13,576 bases of DNA from Holophaga sp. (GTDB lineage: Bacteria; Acidobacteriota; Holophagae; Holophagales; Holophagaceae), in contig JARLGP010000126.1 in NCBI GenBank assembly GCA_031292735.1, positions 1 through 13,576 on the forward strand. The letters are read 5' to 3'. The stretch's first letter is position 1. Every line of letters begins with the position of its first letter. A program made the position numbers and the translations under genes. Shown here piece after piece: positions 6,063 to 13,576 of this stretch. The notes beneath the pieces are model-generated. The model did no database searches and was not told the origin of the DNA. It was given only the letters and a program-made list of their open reading frames with translations.

Positions 6063-7267
6063 CCACCACCTTCATGGGTTATCCGCGGCCGGACGGATCC
6101 GCCGGATGCAGGAACTGGGTCCTGATTCTTCCTGTGCAGCGCGAAATGAATCTGCTGGCTGCGAGCGTTGGCAAGCTGGTGGAGAACACCAAGGTCATGC
6201 TCTCACCCGGGGAGGCGGGACGCACCACAGTGGATCGCAGGACCATCGCCCGGACCATGATCGGGCTGGGCCAGAACCCCAATGTTGGCGCCATCCTCCT
6301 GGTGGCCGTCCAGCCCAAGTTCGGCTACAAGGAGGTCTCCGAGAACCTCTTCCGCGAGGAGCTGAACAAGACGGGCAAGCCGGTGCGCACCCTGGTCTTG
6401 TCCGAGTGCGGCGGCTACTATAACGCCCTGGGCGAAGGGGTGCGCCTGGCCCGGGAATTGGCCCTGGAGGCCTCCCGGGTTCACCGGGAGCCGTGCCCCA
6501 TCAGCAGGCTCACCGTGGGCGTCAAGTGCGGCATGTCCGACCCCACTTCGGGGATCGTCGGCAACCCGGTGGTGGGGCGCATGTTCGACCTGCTTGTCGC
6601 CGGCGGGGGCACGGCCCTGTTCTCGGAGACCACTGAGATCATCGGGGCCGAGCACCTTCTGGTGAAGCGCGCCGCCTCCCCGGAAGTGGCTTCGGCCCTG
6701 CTGGAGGCGGTCCGGGTCACCGAAGGGAAAGCCAAGTCCACCGGCGAGGATATCCGCAATATCAACCCCATCCCCTCCAACATCGCCGCCGGCCTCACCA
6801 CCCTGGAGGAGAAGTCCCTGGGTGCCATCGCCAAGTCCGGAACCACCCCCATCCGGGGCGTCCTGGGCTACGCGGAACGGCCGGCGGGGCACGGCCTCTA
6901 CTTCATGGACGCCTGGATGTCCTCCCTGTCCCTGCCCCTCTGCTTCGCCTCGGCCGGGGCCCAGATCGTGTTGTACCAGATGGGCGGTGGCGATCTGCCG
7001 GATCCCTATCCACCCATGCCGGCGGCCACCAGCGGCATCGTCAGCCCGCTCATGTACATCACCGGCAACCAGCACACCTTCGCCAAGGCCAAGGACAGCA
7101 TGGACTTCGACTCGTCCAGGGCCCTGGGCGGCGGGTTCACCGTGCGGGAACTGGGCGAGGAGTTCCTCGGCCACATCCTCGACGTGGCCTCCGGTACCCG
7201 GACCAAGATGGAGACCCTTCGGCACGAGGACCCGGTGGAGCTGTACTTCGAAGGCCCCTCCCTGTGA
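6059..7267 (+). CDS. Large subunit of a split UxaA-family (altronate dehydratase-type) hydroxyacid lyase
   Basis: This 402-aa catalytic subunit matches the C-terminal part of altronate/galactarate dehydratases and SuyB. Seen motifs are GYPRPDGSAGCRN (7-19), VLSECGGYYNALGEG (113-127), KCGMSDPTSGIVGNPVVG (156-173), SETTEIIGAEHLL (189-201) and NPIPSNIAAGLTTLEEKSLG (236-255), followed by KSGTTPI (259-265). The family removes water (or sulfite in SuyAB) from the beta position of 2-hydroxyacids with a divalent metal. The FTTGRGTPYG-type loop of E. coli UxaA is not there. The equivalent segment reads VLYQMGGGDLPDPYPPMP (304-321). This argues for a substrate other than altronate or galactarate. ATG 6059 overlaps the small-subunit stop and its own TGA overlaps the GTG start of the racemase gene. 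Codons here are much more GC-rich than in the upstream PLP enzyme gene. Confidence 0.87.
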   Translation: MTTTFMGYPRPDGSAGCRNWVLILPVQREMNLLAASVGKLVENTKVMLSPGEAGRTTVDRRTIARTMIGLGQNPNVGAILLVAVQPKFGYKEVSENLFREELNKTGKPVRTLVLSECGGYYNALGEGVRLARELALEASRVHREPCPISRLTVGVKCGMSDPTSGIVGNPVVGRMFDLLVAGGGTALFSETTEIIGAEHLLVKRAASPEVASALLEAVRVTEGKAKSTGEDIRNINPIPSNIAAGLTTLEEKSLGAIAKSGTTPIRGVLGYAERPAGHGLYFMDAWMSSLSLPLCFASAGAQIVLYQMGGGDLPDPYPPMPAATSGIVSPLMYITGNQHTFAKAKDSMDFDSSRALGGGFTVRELGEEFLGHILDVASGTRTKMETLRHEDPVELYFEGPSL

Positions 7268-8559
7268 CCCTGCGGACCTTCGAATACACCTGCGGCCGCA
7301 GGCAGAACCGCTTCCAGCTGGACGACCGGTTGGCGGTTGAGGTGGCCGTCCCGCGCACCCTGCCCACTCTGGACGACCCCCGGCGGGCCATCGCGGAGGC
7401 GGTGGCCAACCCCATCGCCAGTTCGAAGCTCCGGGACATCGCCACCCGCGGCAAGAAGGTCGCCGTCATCGTTACCGACATCACCCGGAAGATCCCCGGG
7501 GACCTGATGCTGGCGGCCATCCTGGACGAGCTGGCGCTGGGCGGCGTGCCGGATCGGGACGTGACCATCGTCATTGCCACAGGCCTGCACCGCCCCAACA
7601 CCCCCGAGGAGATCGTCCGGATGCTGGGACCCGAGGCGGCCGCCCGCATCCGGGTGGTCAACCACGTGGCCACCGACCCGGACGCCATCGTCGACCTGGG
7701 CCCGACCGCCAACGGCATCCCCATGACCCTCAACCGCATTGCCATGGAAGCAGACGTGCGCATCGTCACCGGCTGCATCGAGCCACACAAACTGGCCGGC
7801 TTCAGCGGTGGGGTGAAGTGCATGTCGGTGGGCATCGCGGGCTTCGCCACCATTGCCCATACCCACGCCCGGGAAATGAACGACCATCCCACCTGCCGCC
7901 TGGGGGTCATCGAAGGCAACCTCTTTCGGGAGTTCCTGAACGAAGTGGCCATGACCGCCGGCCTGGACTTCATCGTCAACGTGGTCCAGGACCCCACCGG
8001 GAAGCTTGTCCGGGCCGTGGCTGGGCACCCCATCAAGGCCTTCGAGGCGGGGGTCGAGACCGCCCGGGCCCAGGCTGTGGTGGAAATCGAGCGAAGCGCC
8101 GACCTGGTCGTGGCCATCCCCGGCTACCCCAAGGAGCAGAACGTCTACCAGGCCTCGCGGGCCATGAACACGGTGATCTTCGGGCCGGAGCCGGTGCTCA
8201 ACCGGGGCGGCGACATCATCGTGCCGGCCACCTGCGACGACGGCTTCGGCGATCGGGGCATTTTCGATGCCCTTTCCGCCGTGCCTTCCCATAAGGAACT
8301 GCTGGCCAACTTCCGGCGGGACGGGTTCCCCCCCGGGGGCGCACCGGTGGCCTACAAGTTGGCCAATATCATGGAATTCGGAGACATCTGGTTCACCGAT
8401 TGCCGGATCCCGGCCAAGACCCTGGAGGCGGTGCATTGCCGGTCGGCCAGCACTGTCCAAAAGGCCATCGACCGCATCCTCGAGGTCAAGTCCCCCCGTA
8501 GCGTTCTGGTCATGCCCTATGCCACCACCACCATCCCCCACATCCGTCCGTCCAGGTAA
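7264..8559 (+). CDS. larA: LarA-family nickel-pincer 2-hydroxyacid racemase homologue
   Basis: This is a 431-aa protein of the LarA (lactate racemase) superfamily, full length. Known LarA residues are in place. H109 lies in ATGLHRPNT, and H175 and K185 in EPHKLAGFSGGVK, where K185 corresponds to the lysine that binds the Ni pincer (NPN) cofactor covalently. H201 lies in IAHTHARE. The spacing H175-K185-H201 (10 and 16) equals H174-K184-H200 of the Lactobacillus plantarum enzyme. TDITRKIP (71-78) matches its substrate-binding DxTR. Q296 in VYQASRA is kept, while the lysine expected three residues later is R299. The reaction is inversion of a 2-hydroxyacid carbon by hydride transfer. The start is GTG 7264, overlapping the preceding TGA (GTGA), so translation is coupled. 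Substrate probably differs from lactate, given the linkage to a UxaA-type lyase. No larB/C/E cofactor genes are in view. Confidence 0.88.
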   Translation: MTLRTFEYTCGRRQNRFQLDDRLAVEVAVPRTLPTLDDPRRAIAEAVANPIASSKLRDIATRGKKVAVIVTDITRKIPGDLMLAAILDELALGGVPDRDVTIVIATGLHRPNTPEEIVRMLGPEAAARIRVVNHVATDPDAIVDLGPTANGIPMTLNRIAMEADVRIVTGCIEPHKLAGFSGGVKCMSVGIAGFATIAHTHAREMNDHPTCRLGVIEGNLFREFLNEVAMTAGLDFIVNVVQDPTGKLVRAVAGHPIKAFEAGVETARAQAVVEIERSADLVVAIPGYPKEQNVYQASRAMNTVIFGPEPVLNRGGDIIVPATCDDGFGDRGIFDALSAVPSHKELLANFRRDGFPPGGAPVAYKLANIMEFGDIWFTDCRIPAKTLEAVHCRSASTVQKAIDRILEVKSPRSVLVMPYATTTIPHIRPSR

Positions 8560-8570
8560 GCCGTTGTCAA

Positions 8571-8662
8571 GGAATAACCATTCCCGTTTCGTACGGCCCC
8601 GGCATAACGGGCCGTAGCGGAATACGGATGAATGGGAAAGGCTATTCCGCAACGGCCCCTAA
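8571..8662. repeat. Palindromic REP/BIME-like repeat cluster, possible bidirectional terminator
   Basis: This lies between convergent genes. A unit resembling attccgNaacggcccc occurs three times: forward and degenerate at 8586-8600, inverted at 8609-8623 (gggccgtagcggaat), and forward at 8644-8658 (attccgcaacggccc). Units two and three form a 15-bp stem with one central A-A mismatch and a 20-nt loop. Units one and two share an exact 8-bp arm pair, tacggccc (8592-8599) with gggccgta (8609-8616), giving a mutually exclusive hairpin. A small ggaat/attcc pair (8571-8575, 8580-8584) lies just outside. No T run is present. The last unit is the right copy of the repeat also found at 1078-1107. It may end transcription from both sides or stabilise 3' ends. 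Confidence 0.6.
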
Positions 8663-8713
8663 GGTGGGTGCGGGCCCTCATGGAGGTTGGCCGGCCTGCC
8701 TGTGGAACGGAAG

Positions 8714-9838
8714 TCAGGTCATCTGGCTGATGGTCTTGCGGAATCGTTTGAGGGACGCGGCGAACAGCACGCTGCCGATCGCCGCGATGGCCAGGAACTG
8801 CGGCCACACCACCGCGATGCCCGCGCCACGTTCGAGGATGGCCTGTCCGGCTGAGACGAAATGCGTGGTGGGCATGGTCAACATCACGTTCTGCACGAAC
8901 TGGGGCATGCTCTCCCGTGGCGTGGAACCGCCGGAAAGCATCTGCAGCGGCAGCAGCACCAGCACCAGCAGCATGCCGAACTGGGGCATGGAGCGGGCCA
9001 GGGTGGCCAGGAAGATGCCCATGGAGGTGGTGGCGTACAGGTGCAATGCTGCCGCCACCATGAACAAGGTGACGGAGCCTTGCAACGGAACCTTGAGGGC
9101 GCCATGCACCACGAACAGCAGGGCCACCAGAACGGCCAGCAGGACCACCAGGCCCATGGACAGGACTTTGGCCAGCATGATTTCGGCGGGTGTCACCGGC
9201 ATGACCAGCAGGTGCTCGATGGTGCCGTGCTCGCGTTCGCGGATCAGGGCCGCCCCGGTCAGGATGATGGAGAGCATGGTCACGTTGTTGATGAGCTCCA
9301 TCAGGGAGCCGAACCAGGCCTGGTCCAGGTTGGGGTTGAAGCGTATCCGCTGCACCAGGTCCACCGCCGGGGCCGCGGTGCTGTGGTAGCGCTGGACGAA
9401 GTCGTTGACTTCGGCGGAGACGATCTGCTGAATGTAGCCGCTGCCGGTGAAGGACTGGCTCATGAGGGTGGCGTCCACATTGAGCTGCACCGCCGGACTT
9501 CGCCCGGCCAGCACGTCGCGCTGGAAACCGGGCGGGATGTCCAGCACGAAGGTGTAGCGGCCGTGGTCCAGCCCGGGATCCTCTTCCGGCGGGGAAATCA
9601 TGGCCGGCAGGTTGAAATGCGGCGGGTAGAAGCTGGCGATGATGCGTGCCGAAAGCGGCGAACCGTCCTCGTCGACCACGGCGATGGGCGCGTGGTGCAG
9701 GGTGTCGGGCATCGCCGTGGCGGCGATATAGATGGAAAAGGTGAAGGTATAGACGATCAGGGCAAGCATGAGCGGGTCGCGCAGCAGGCTCCAAAGTTCC
9801 TTGATGCCCAGTCGGAAGACGTTCGTGGTCCGGACCAT
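8714..9838 (-). CDS. yhhJ: ABC-2 type permease, YhhJ family
   Basis: This 374-aa inner-membrane permease subunit has a cytoplasmic N-terminus (VFRLGIKELWSLLRDP, 7-22), a first membrane helix at about 23-41 and a large periplasmic domain at about 45-175. A cluster of five or so helices follows at 180-361. The cytoplasmic loop REREHGTIEHLLVMPVTPAEIMLAK (200-224) is the typical ABC-2 coupling region. No ATPase domain is present; ATP hydrolysis would come from the neighbouring RbbA-type protein. ATG at 9838 is 4 nt beyond the rbbA stop, with a GAGG-like site inside the rbbA end, so the two are co-translated. It matches E. coli yhhJ in position and type. The complex likely exports drugs, lipophilic compounds or envelope components, and the cargo is unknown. 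It ends 52 nt from the palindromic repeat cluster. Confidence 0.88.
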   Translation of the reverse strand: MVRTTNVFRLGIKELWSLLRDPLMLALIVYTFTFSIYIAATAMPDTLHHAPIAVVDEDGSPLSARIIASFYPPHFNLPAMISPPEEDPGLDHGRYTFVLDIPPGFQRDVLAGRSPAVQLNVDATLMSQSFTGSGYIQQIVSAEVNDFVQRYHSTAAPAVDLVQRIRFNPNLDQAWFGSLMELINNVTMLSIILTGAALIREREHGTIEHLLVMPVTPAEIMLAKVLSMGLVVLLAVLVALLFVVHGALKVPLQGSVTLFMVAAALHLYATTSMGIFLATLARSMPQFGMLLVLVLLPLQMLSGGSTPRESMPQFVQNVMLTMPTTHFVSAGQAILERGAGIAVVWPQFLAIAAIGSVLFAASLKRFRKTISQMT

Positions 9839-9842
9839 GGCC

Positions 9843-12605
9843 TCAGGCCTCCTGCTTCTTCAACAATGCGATGGCGAGGCCGAGGATCACCGGGACAGCG
9901 ACCAGCAGGGGCCAGAAGGAGCTGGCGAGGCTGGAGAGACCCAGCGCTTTGCTGAAGACGCCCCGGCAGATGGTCAGGAAATGGGTCGCCGGATAGATCC
10001 GGCCGATGAGCGCGCCCACGCCTTCCAGGGAGGACACCGGGTTCAGCAGGCCGGAGAACTGGACGCAGGGGATGATGGTGCCGATGATGGTCACGAACAT
10101 GCCGGCGATCTGGCTCTTGGTCAACGTCGAGACCAGCAGGCCGAAGCCGGTGGAACAGGTCACGAAGATCAGTGCCGCCAGGGCCAGGGTGAGGAAACTG
10201 CCCTTGACCGGCACCCCGAATACGGTGACCGCCAGCGCCGTCATCAGCAGGAAGTTGAACATCCCCAACGCGATATAGGGCAGTTGCTTGCCCAGCAGGA
10301 ATTCGCTGCGGGTGACCGGGGTGGCATAGAGGTTGATGATCGAGCCCAGCTCCTTCTCGCGCACTACCGACAGGGCCGTCAGCATGGCGGGGATCATCAT
10401 CAGCAGCATGGGGATCACCGCCGGGACCATGGCCGGAAGGCTCCTCACGTCAGGGTTGTAACGAAACCGGGTCTCCATCGCGCTGGCCGGGACCGGCTTC
10501 AGGCCCAGCCGGTGCGTGGCCATGTCGGCCAGCCAGCCCTGGTGCATGGCCCGCACGTATCCGCTCACGGTTTCCGCGCGGGTGGGCATGGCGCCGTCGA
10601 TCCAGGCGCCGACCTGCACCGGGGTGCCGCGCTCGACGTCGCGGGCAAAGCCGAGCGGGATCTCCAGGGCCAACGACAGTTCGCCGTCGCGCATGCGCCG
10701 GTCCAGGTCGGCATGGTCGGCGATGGCCGGCTTTTCGATGAAATACCGCGAGCCGGACAGGTTCAGCGCATAGTTCTGGCTCAGGACGGTCTGGTCCTGG
10801 TCCAGGACCGCATAGGGCAGGTTTTCCACATCCATGTTGATGCCGTAGCCGATGATGAACATCAGGAACGCCGTGCCGAGCAGGGCAAGGGTCGCGCGCA
10901 GGGGATCGCGCTTCAGTTCCAGCGTCTCCCGCAGCGTGTAGCTGAAGGCGCGGGCGAAGCTGAAGGGGAACCGGCGCGGCTTGGGCCGGGGCGGAACGGG
11001 CGGGGCCTTGGCCACCGCCGGGCTTTCGGGCCGGGCCTCGGCGGCCTGGTCGCTGCCGGTGGAGGCTTCTTCCAGGTAGGAGATGAATGCCTCTTCCAGC
11101 GTCCGGGTGCCGCGCAGGTGGATCAGGGCCGCGGGGGTGTCGCTCACCAGAACCCGGCCGGCATGCATCAGCGAAAGGCGGTCGCAACGCTCGGCCTCGT
11201 TCATGAAGTGGGTGGAAATGAAGATGGTCACCTGGTCCTGGCGGGCCAGGTCGATCATCAGCTGCCAGAAGACATCCCGGGCGATCGGGTCGACGCCCGA
11301 GGTAGGTTCGTCGAGGATCAACAGCTCGGGCTTGTGCACCATGGCCACGGCCAGCGACAGGCGCTGGCGGATGCCCAGCGGCAGGCTCTCCGGCAGACTG
11401 CCGAGCACCTGGCCAAGGCTGAAGCGCTTCACCATCTCGTCCACCCGCGCCGGAATATCGGTTTCAGGCACCTGGAACAAGCGCGCGTGCAGCACCAGGT
11501 TCTGCTGCACGGTGAGTTCGCCATACAGCGAGAACGACTGGGACATGTAGCCAACCCGGCGGCGCGTGTCGATATCCTTGGGATCGACTGTCTTGCCGAA
11601 CAACCAGGCTTCGCCTTCGCTTGCCGGCAATAATCCGGTGAGCATCTTCATCGTGGTCGACTTGCCGCACCCATTGGAGCCCAGGAATCCGAAAATCTCG
11701 CCACGGCGGATCCGGAAGGCGACATGGTCCACCGCCACGAAATCGCCGAAGCGCATGGTCAGCCCCTTGGCCTCGATGGCGATCTCGGCATCGGCGTCCT
11801 CCACCAGCGGCGGCACGACCACCGCGTGATGGTCGTTGCGGACCGCCTCGGGCAGCAGGGCGATGAAGGCCTCCTCCAAGGTGGTGGTGGAGGTGCGGGT
11901 GTGCAGTTCCTCCGGTGTGCCCGTGGCCAGCACCTTGCCCGCATCCATGGCCACCAGCCAGTGGAAGCGGTCGGCCTCCTCCATGTAGGCCGTGGCGATG
12001 ACCACGCTCATGGCCTCACGTTCCTTGCGGATATGATCGATCAGGTCCCAGAACTGCCGGCGCGAGAGCGGGTCCACCCCCGTGGTCGGCTCGTCCAGGA
12101 TCAGCAGGTCGGGGTCGTGGATCAGCGCGCAGCACAAGCCCAGCTTCTGTTTCATCCCGCCCGAGAGCATGCCCGCCGGGCGTGCCAGGAAGCGCTGCAA
12201 CCCGGTGCTGCGGGTCAGTTCGTCGATGCGGCCGCGCCGTTCCGCCGCGTCCTGGCCGAACAGCCGGCCGAAGAACTGCAGGTTCTCCTCCACCGACAGC
12301 GTCGGGTAGAGGTTCTTGCCCAGGCCCTGAGGCATGTAGGCGATGCGCGGGCACACGCTGACCCGGTGGTGGGCGCTGGTCATGTCGCCACCCAGGACCT
12401 CCAGGCCGCCCTGCTGCACGGCCCGGGCACCAGCCAGCAGGGATAACAGGGTGGACTTGCCCACGCCATCAGGACCGATCAAGCCGACCATTTGGCCGGC
12501 TGGAAGGTCCAGGGTGAGGTCATCGAGGGCCAGCTTCTTGCCATAGCTCAGGCTGATGCGGGCCAGGCGTGCGACGGGCGGGGCGATTCCGGTCCCGGTT
12601 CTCAC
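9843..12605 (-). CDS. rbbA: RbbA-type double-ABC ATPase fused to an ABC-2 membrane domain
   Basis: About 920 aa, numbered here from the GTG at 12608. NBD1 has Walker [10 protein letters not shown] (45-53), signature LSGGMKQ (148-154) and Walker B LLILDEP (168-174). NBD2 has Walker [10 protein letters not shown] (310-318), a degenerate signature LPLGIRQ (409-415), Walker B LLILDEP (429-435) and H-loop [10 protein letters not shown] (464-473). NBD1 has ATAYMEEAD where the H-loop His would be. A Pro-rich linker (about 528-546) leads to an ABC-2 domain: helix at about 573-590, periplasmic part about 595-720, then helices to 916 with the [11 protein letters not shown] loop. E. coli RbbA (911 aa) has the same layout and was described as a ribosome-associated ATPase; genomic context suggests export. 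Two successive GTG codons at 12608 and 12605 can start it. 12605 gives a GTGA overlap with the adaptor stop and is preferred. Confidence 0.9.
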   Translation of the reverse strand: MRTGTGIAPPVARLARISLSYGKKLALDDLTLDLPAGQMVGLIGPDGVGKSTLLSLLAGARAVQQGGLEVLGGDMTSAHHRVSVCPRIAYMPQGLGKNLYPTLSVEENLQFFGRLFGQDAAERRGRIDELTRSTGLQRFLARPAGMLSGGMKQKLGLCCALIHDPDLLILDEPTTGVDPLSRRQFWDLIDHIRKEREAMSVVIATAYMEEADRFHWLVAMDAGKVLATGTPEELHTRTSTTTLEEAFIALLPEAVRNDHHAVVVPPLVEDADAEIAIEAKGLTMRFGDFVAVDHVAFRIRRGEIFGFLGSNGCGKSTTMKMLTGLLPASEGEAWLFGKTVDPKDIDTRRRVGYMSQSFSLYGELTVQQNLVLHARLFQVPETDIPARVDEMVKRFSLGQVLGSLPESLPLGIRQRLSLAVAMVHKPELLILDEPTSGVDPIARDVFWQLMIDLARQDQVTIFISTHFMNEAERCDRLSLMHAGRVLVSDTPAALIHLRGTRTLEEAFISYLEEASTGSDQAAEARPESPAVAKAPPVPPRPKPRRFPFSFARAFSYTLRETLELKRDPLRATLALLGTAFLMFIIGYGINMDVENLPYAVLDQDQTVLSQNYALNLSGSRYFIEKPAIADHADLDRRMRDGELSLALEIPLGFARDVERGTPVQVGAWIDGAMPTRAETVSGYVRAMHQGWLADMATHRLGLKPVPASAMETRFRYNPDVRSLPAMVPAVIPMLLMMIPAMLTALSVVREKELGSIINLYATPVTRSEFLLGKQLPYIALGMFNFLLMTALAVTVFGVPVKGSFLTLALAALIFVTCSTGFGLLVSTLTKSQIAGMFVTIIGTIIPCVQFSGLLNPVSSLEGVGALIGRIYPATHFLTICRGVFSKALGLSSLASSFWPLLVAVPVILGLAIALLKKQEA

Positions 12606-13576
12606 CACGGCACCTTCACCGCCAGTTCAGAAGGCCACTGCGCCTGGGGGTCGAGCTTGACCCAGGCCACGCCCGGAAGCCCGGTCTTGACCAGTTTCAG
12701 GTGCTGCTGCAGAAGGGCGCCGTCGATCTGCGCCTTGACCCGGAACATCAGCTTCTGCCTTTCGGTGGCGGTCTCCACCGTCTTGGGCGTGAACTGGGCG
12801 GTACTGGCCACGAACGATACCTTGGTGGGGATCACATACTGGGGCGCGGCATCCAGCACGATGTGCACTTCGCTGCCGAGCGCCAGCCTGCCGGCGGTGG
12901 CCTCGGGCACGAAGAACGTCATGTAGACATCGCCCAGGTCAATCAAGTTCAATACTTTGCCGCCAGCGGCGAGCACCTCCCCGGGCTGGGCGATGCGGTA
13001 TTGAACCCGGCCGGCGATGGGCGACGTGAGCGCACTGTCGCTGATGTCGGCCTTGATGCGGGTGACGGTGGCGCCCACCGCGGTGACCGCGGAACGGGCA
13101 CTCACCACCTGGGTGCGGGCAGCCACGATGGCGGACTGGGCGGCCGCCACCTGGGCCTTGGCTGCGCCGACGGCGGCCCGTGCGCTGCGCACCCGGGCCC
13201 GGTCGTCGTCCAGTTCCTGCTCGGAAGAGGCGCCATCCTTGGTCAGGGTTTCCGAACGCCCAAGCCGGAGCTGCGCGGCTTCCGCCTCGCTTTCCCGTTG
13301 GGTCACCAGGGCCAGGGCGGCCTGTTTGTCGCTTTCCCGCACGGCCACCTCGGCCTCGGCGCTGGCAACGCCGGTGATGGACTGCTCGTGCCGCGCCCGC
13401 GCTTCATCGCTCTGCGCTTCGAGCGTCGCCACCTGCATGTGGGCGAGCGTCTGGCCCGCCTCGACCAGGTCGCCTTCATTCACCAGGATGTCCTGCACGC
13501 GCCCGGCGAGTTTGGCCGCCACATCGATTTCAGTGGCCTCGAGGCGGCCGTTGCCGCTGACGAAACCGGGCCCCGG
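12602..13576 (-). CDS. yhiI: HlyD-type membrane fusion (periplasmic adaptor) protein, YhiI-like, 5' end outside window
   Basis: The frame stays open to the window edge. Residues before the GTG at 13522 read [14 protein letters not shown], the classic start of the first beta-barrel/lipoyl strand of HlyD adaptors. The gene therefore begins beyond 13576, and the 13522 GTG is internal. The visible 324 codons hold a half lipoyl motif ([27 protein letters not shown]), a long Ala/Glu/Gln-rich coiled-coil hairpin and the second lipoyl half ([28 protein letters not shown]). These are followed by the beta-barrel domain ([23 protein letters not shown]). Only the N-terminal anchor or signal is missing. 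The protein bridges the inner-membrane exporter to an outer-membrane channel, which is not in view. Its stop overlaps the rbbA start, and the three genes form one operon transcribed leftwards. Confidence 0.9.
   Translation of the reverse strand, partial: PGPGFVSGNGRLEATEIDVAAKLAGRVQDILVNEGDLVEAGQTLAHMQVATLEAQSDEARARHEQSITGVASAEAEVAVRESDKQAALALVTQRESEAEAAQLRLGRSETLTKDGASSEQELDDDRARVRSARAAVGAAKAQVAAAQSAIVAARTQVVSARSAVTAVGATVTRIKADISDSALTSPIAGRVQYRIAQPGEVLAAGGKVLNLIDLGDVYMTFFVPEATAGRLALGSEVHIVLDAAPQYVIPTKVSFVASTAQFTPKTVETATERQKLMFRVKAQIDGALLQQHLKLVKTGLPGVAWVKLDPQAQWPSELAVKVPW

Noticed and set aside
7006..8652. A 548-codon minus-strand ORF opposite larA, with others antisense to the UxaA large subunit (6203-7225) and larA (7137-8117)
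   Set aside because: They are antisense shadows of genes with complete catalytic motifs. The composition is His/Gly/Asp- or Ser/Arg-rich and no domain is recognisable.
8517..9794. A 425-codon minus-strand ORF overlapping the YhhJ-type permease in a different frame
   Set aside because: The Arg/His/Pro/Ala-rich translation is a frame shadow. The real permease frame has clear membrane helices and the ABC-2 coupling loop.
9768..11633. A 621-codon plus-strand ORF opposite the rbbA gene, and a 364-codon one at 8861-9955
   Set aside because: Their translations are His/Gln/Gly/Asp-rich low-complexity shadows of the GC-rich minus-strand exporter genes, which carry unmistakable ABC motifs. There is no ribosome binding site or family motif.
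13520..13522. GTG at 13522 as the start of the HlyD adaptor
   Set aside because: The frame is open to the window end. The preceding codons encode the conserved [12 protein letters not shown] stretch of the family, so this GTG is internal.
9843..13576. The RbbA/YhhJ/HlyD operon as a novel system
   Set aside because: Gene content, order and domain layout are those of the known yhiI-rbbA-yhhJ locus. Only the ATP-site asymmetry merits a second look.

Overview
The window is GC-rich bacterial DNA from a Gram-negative organism. The signs are secreted proteins with Sec signal peptides and an RbbA/YhhJ-type ABC exporter with an HlyD-type periplasmic adaptor. Taxonomy cannot be fixed from this sequence; a proteobacterium or an acidobacterium would both fit. 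I see no tRNA, rRNA, CRISPR array, transposase or integrase.

Layout. (1) Positions 1-1147: a terminator-like inverted repeat at the left edge, one small secreted protein made of two tandem copies of one module (246-920, +), then a gene-free stretch with a probable terminator and a repeat copy. (2) Positions 1148-8559: a run of plus-strand genes. In order these are an unrecognised ORF with a likely frameshift, a 69-codon remnant of an N-acyl-D-amino-acid deacylase, a 438-aa secondary transporter, a secreted amidase whose C-terminal part is replaced by a CHRD-like segment, a MalY/PatB-type PLP C-S lyase/aminotransferase, a split altronate-dehydratase-type enzyme (101-aa SAF subunit and 402-aa large subunit), and a LarA-type nickel-pincer hydroxyacid racemase homologue. 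The last three overlap or nearly abut (ATGA and GTGA overlaps) and are almost certainly co-translated. (3) Positions 8560-8713: a palindromic intergenic repeat cluster between convergent transcription units. (4) Positions 8714-13576, minus strand: a tightly packed HlyD adaptor (cut by the window end), RbbA-type double-ABC ATPase/permease and YhhJ-type ABC-2 permease, the same content and order as E. coli yhiI-rbbA-yhhJ.

How the genes may work together. The plus-strand block looks like a catabolic cluster for a small, possibly chiral, amide- or acyl-linked compound. A secreted amidase would hydrolyse it, a permease would import the product, a PLP enzyme would perform beta-elimination or transamination, and a LarA-type racemase would interconvert 2-hydroxyacid enantiomers. 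The split UxaA-family lyase could then act on only one of them. The substrate is not evident. The UxaA large subunit lacks the loop typical of sugar-acid dehydratases, so a non-sugar hydroxyacid is plausible (the split SuyAB sulfolactate lyases are one precedent for this architecture). Two genes at the upstream end look internally deleted in frame, so part of the cluster may be decaying. A roughly 30-bp imperfect direct repeat sits just outside both ends of the block.
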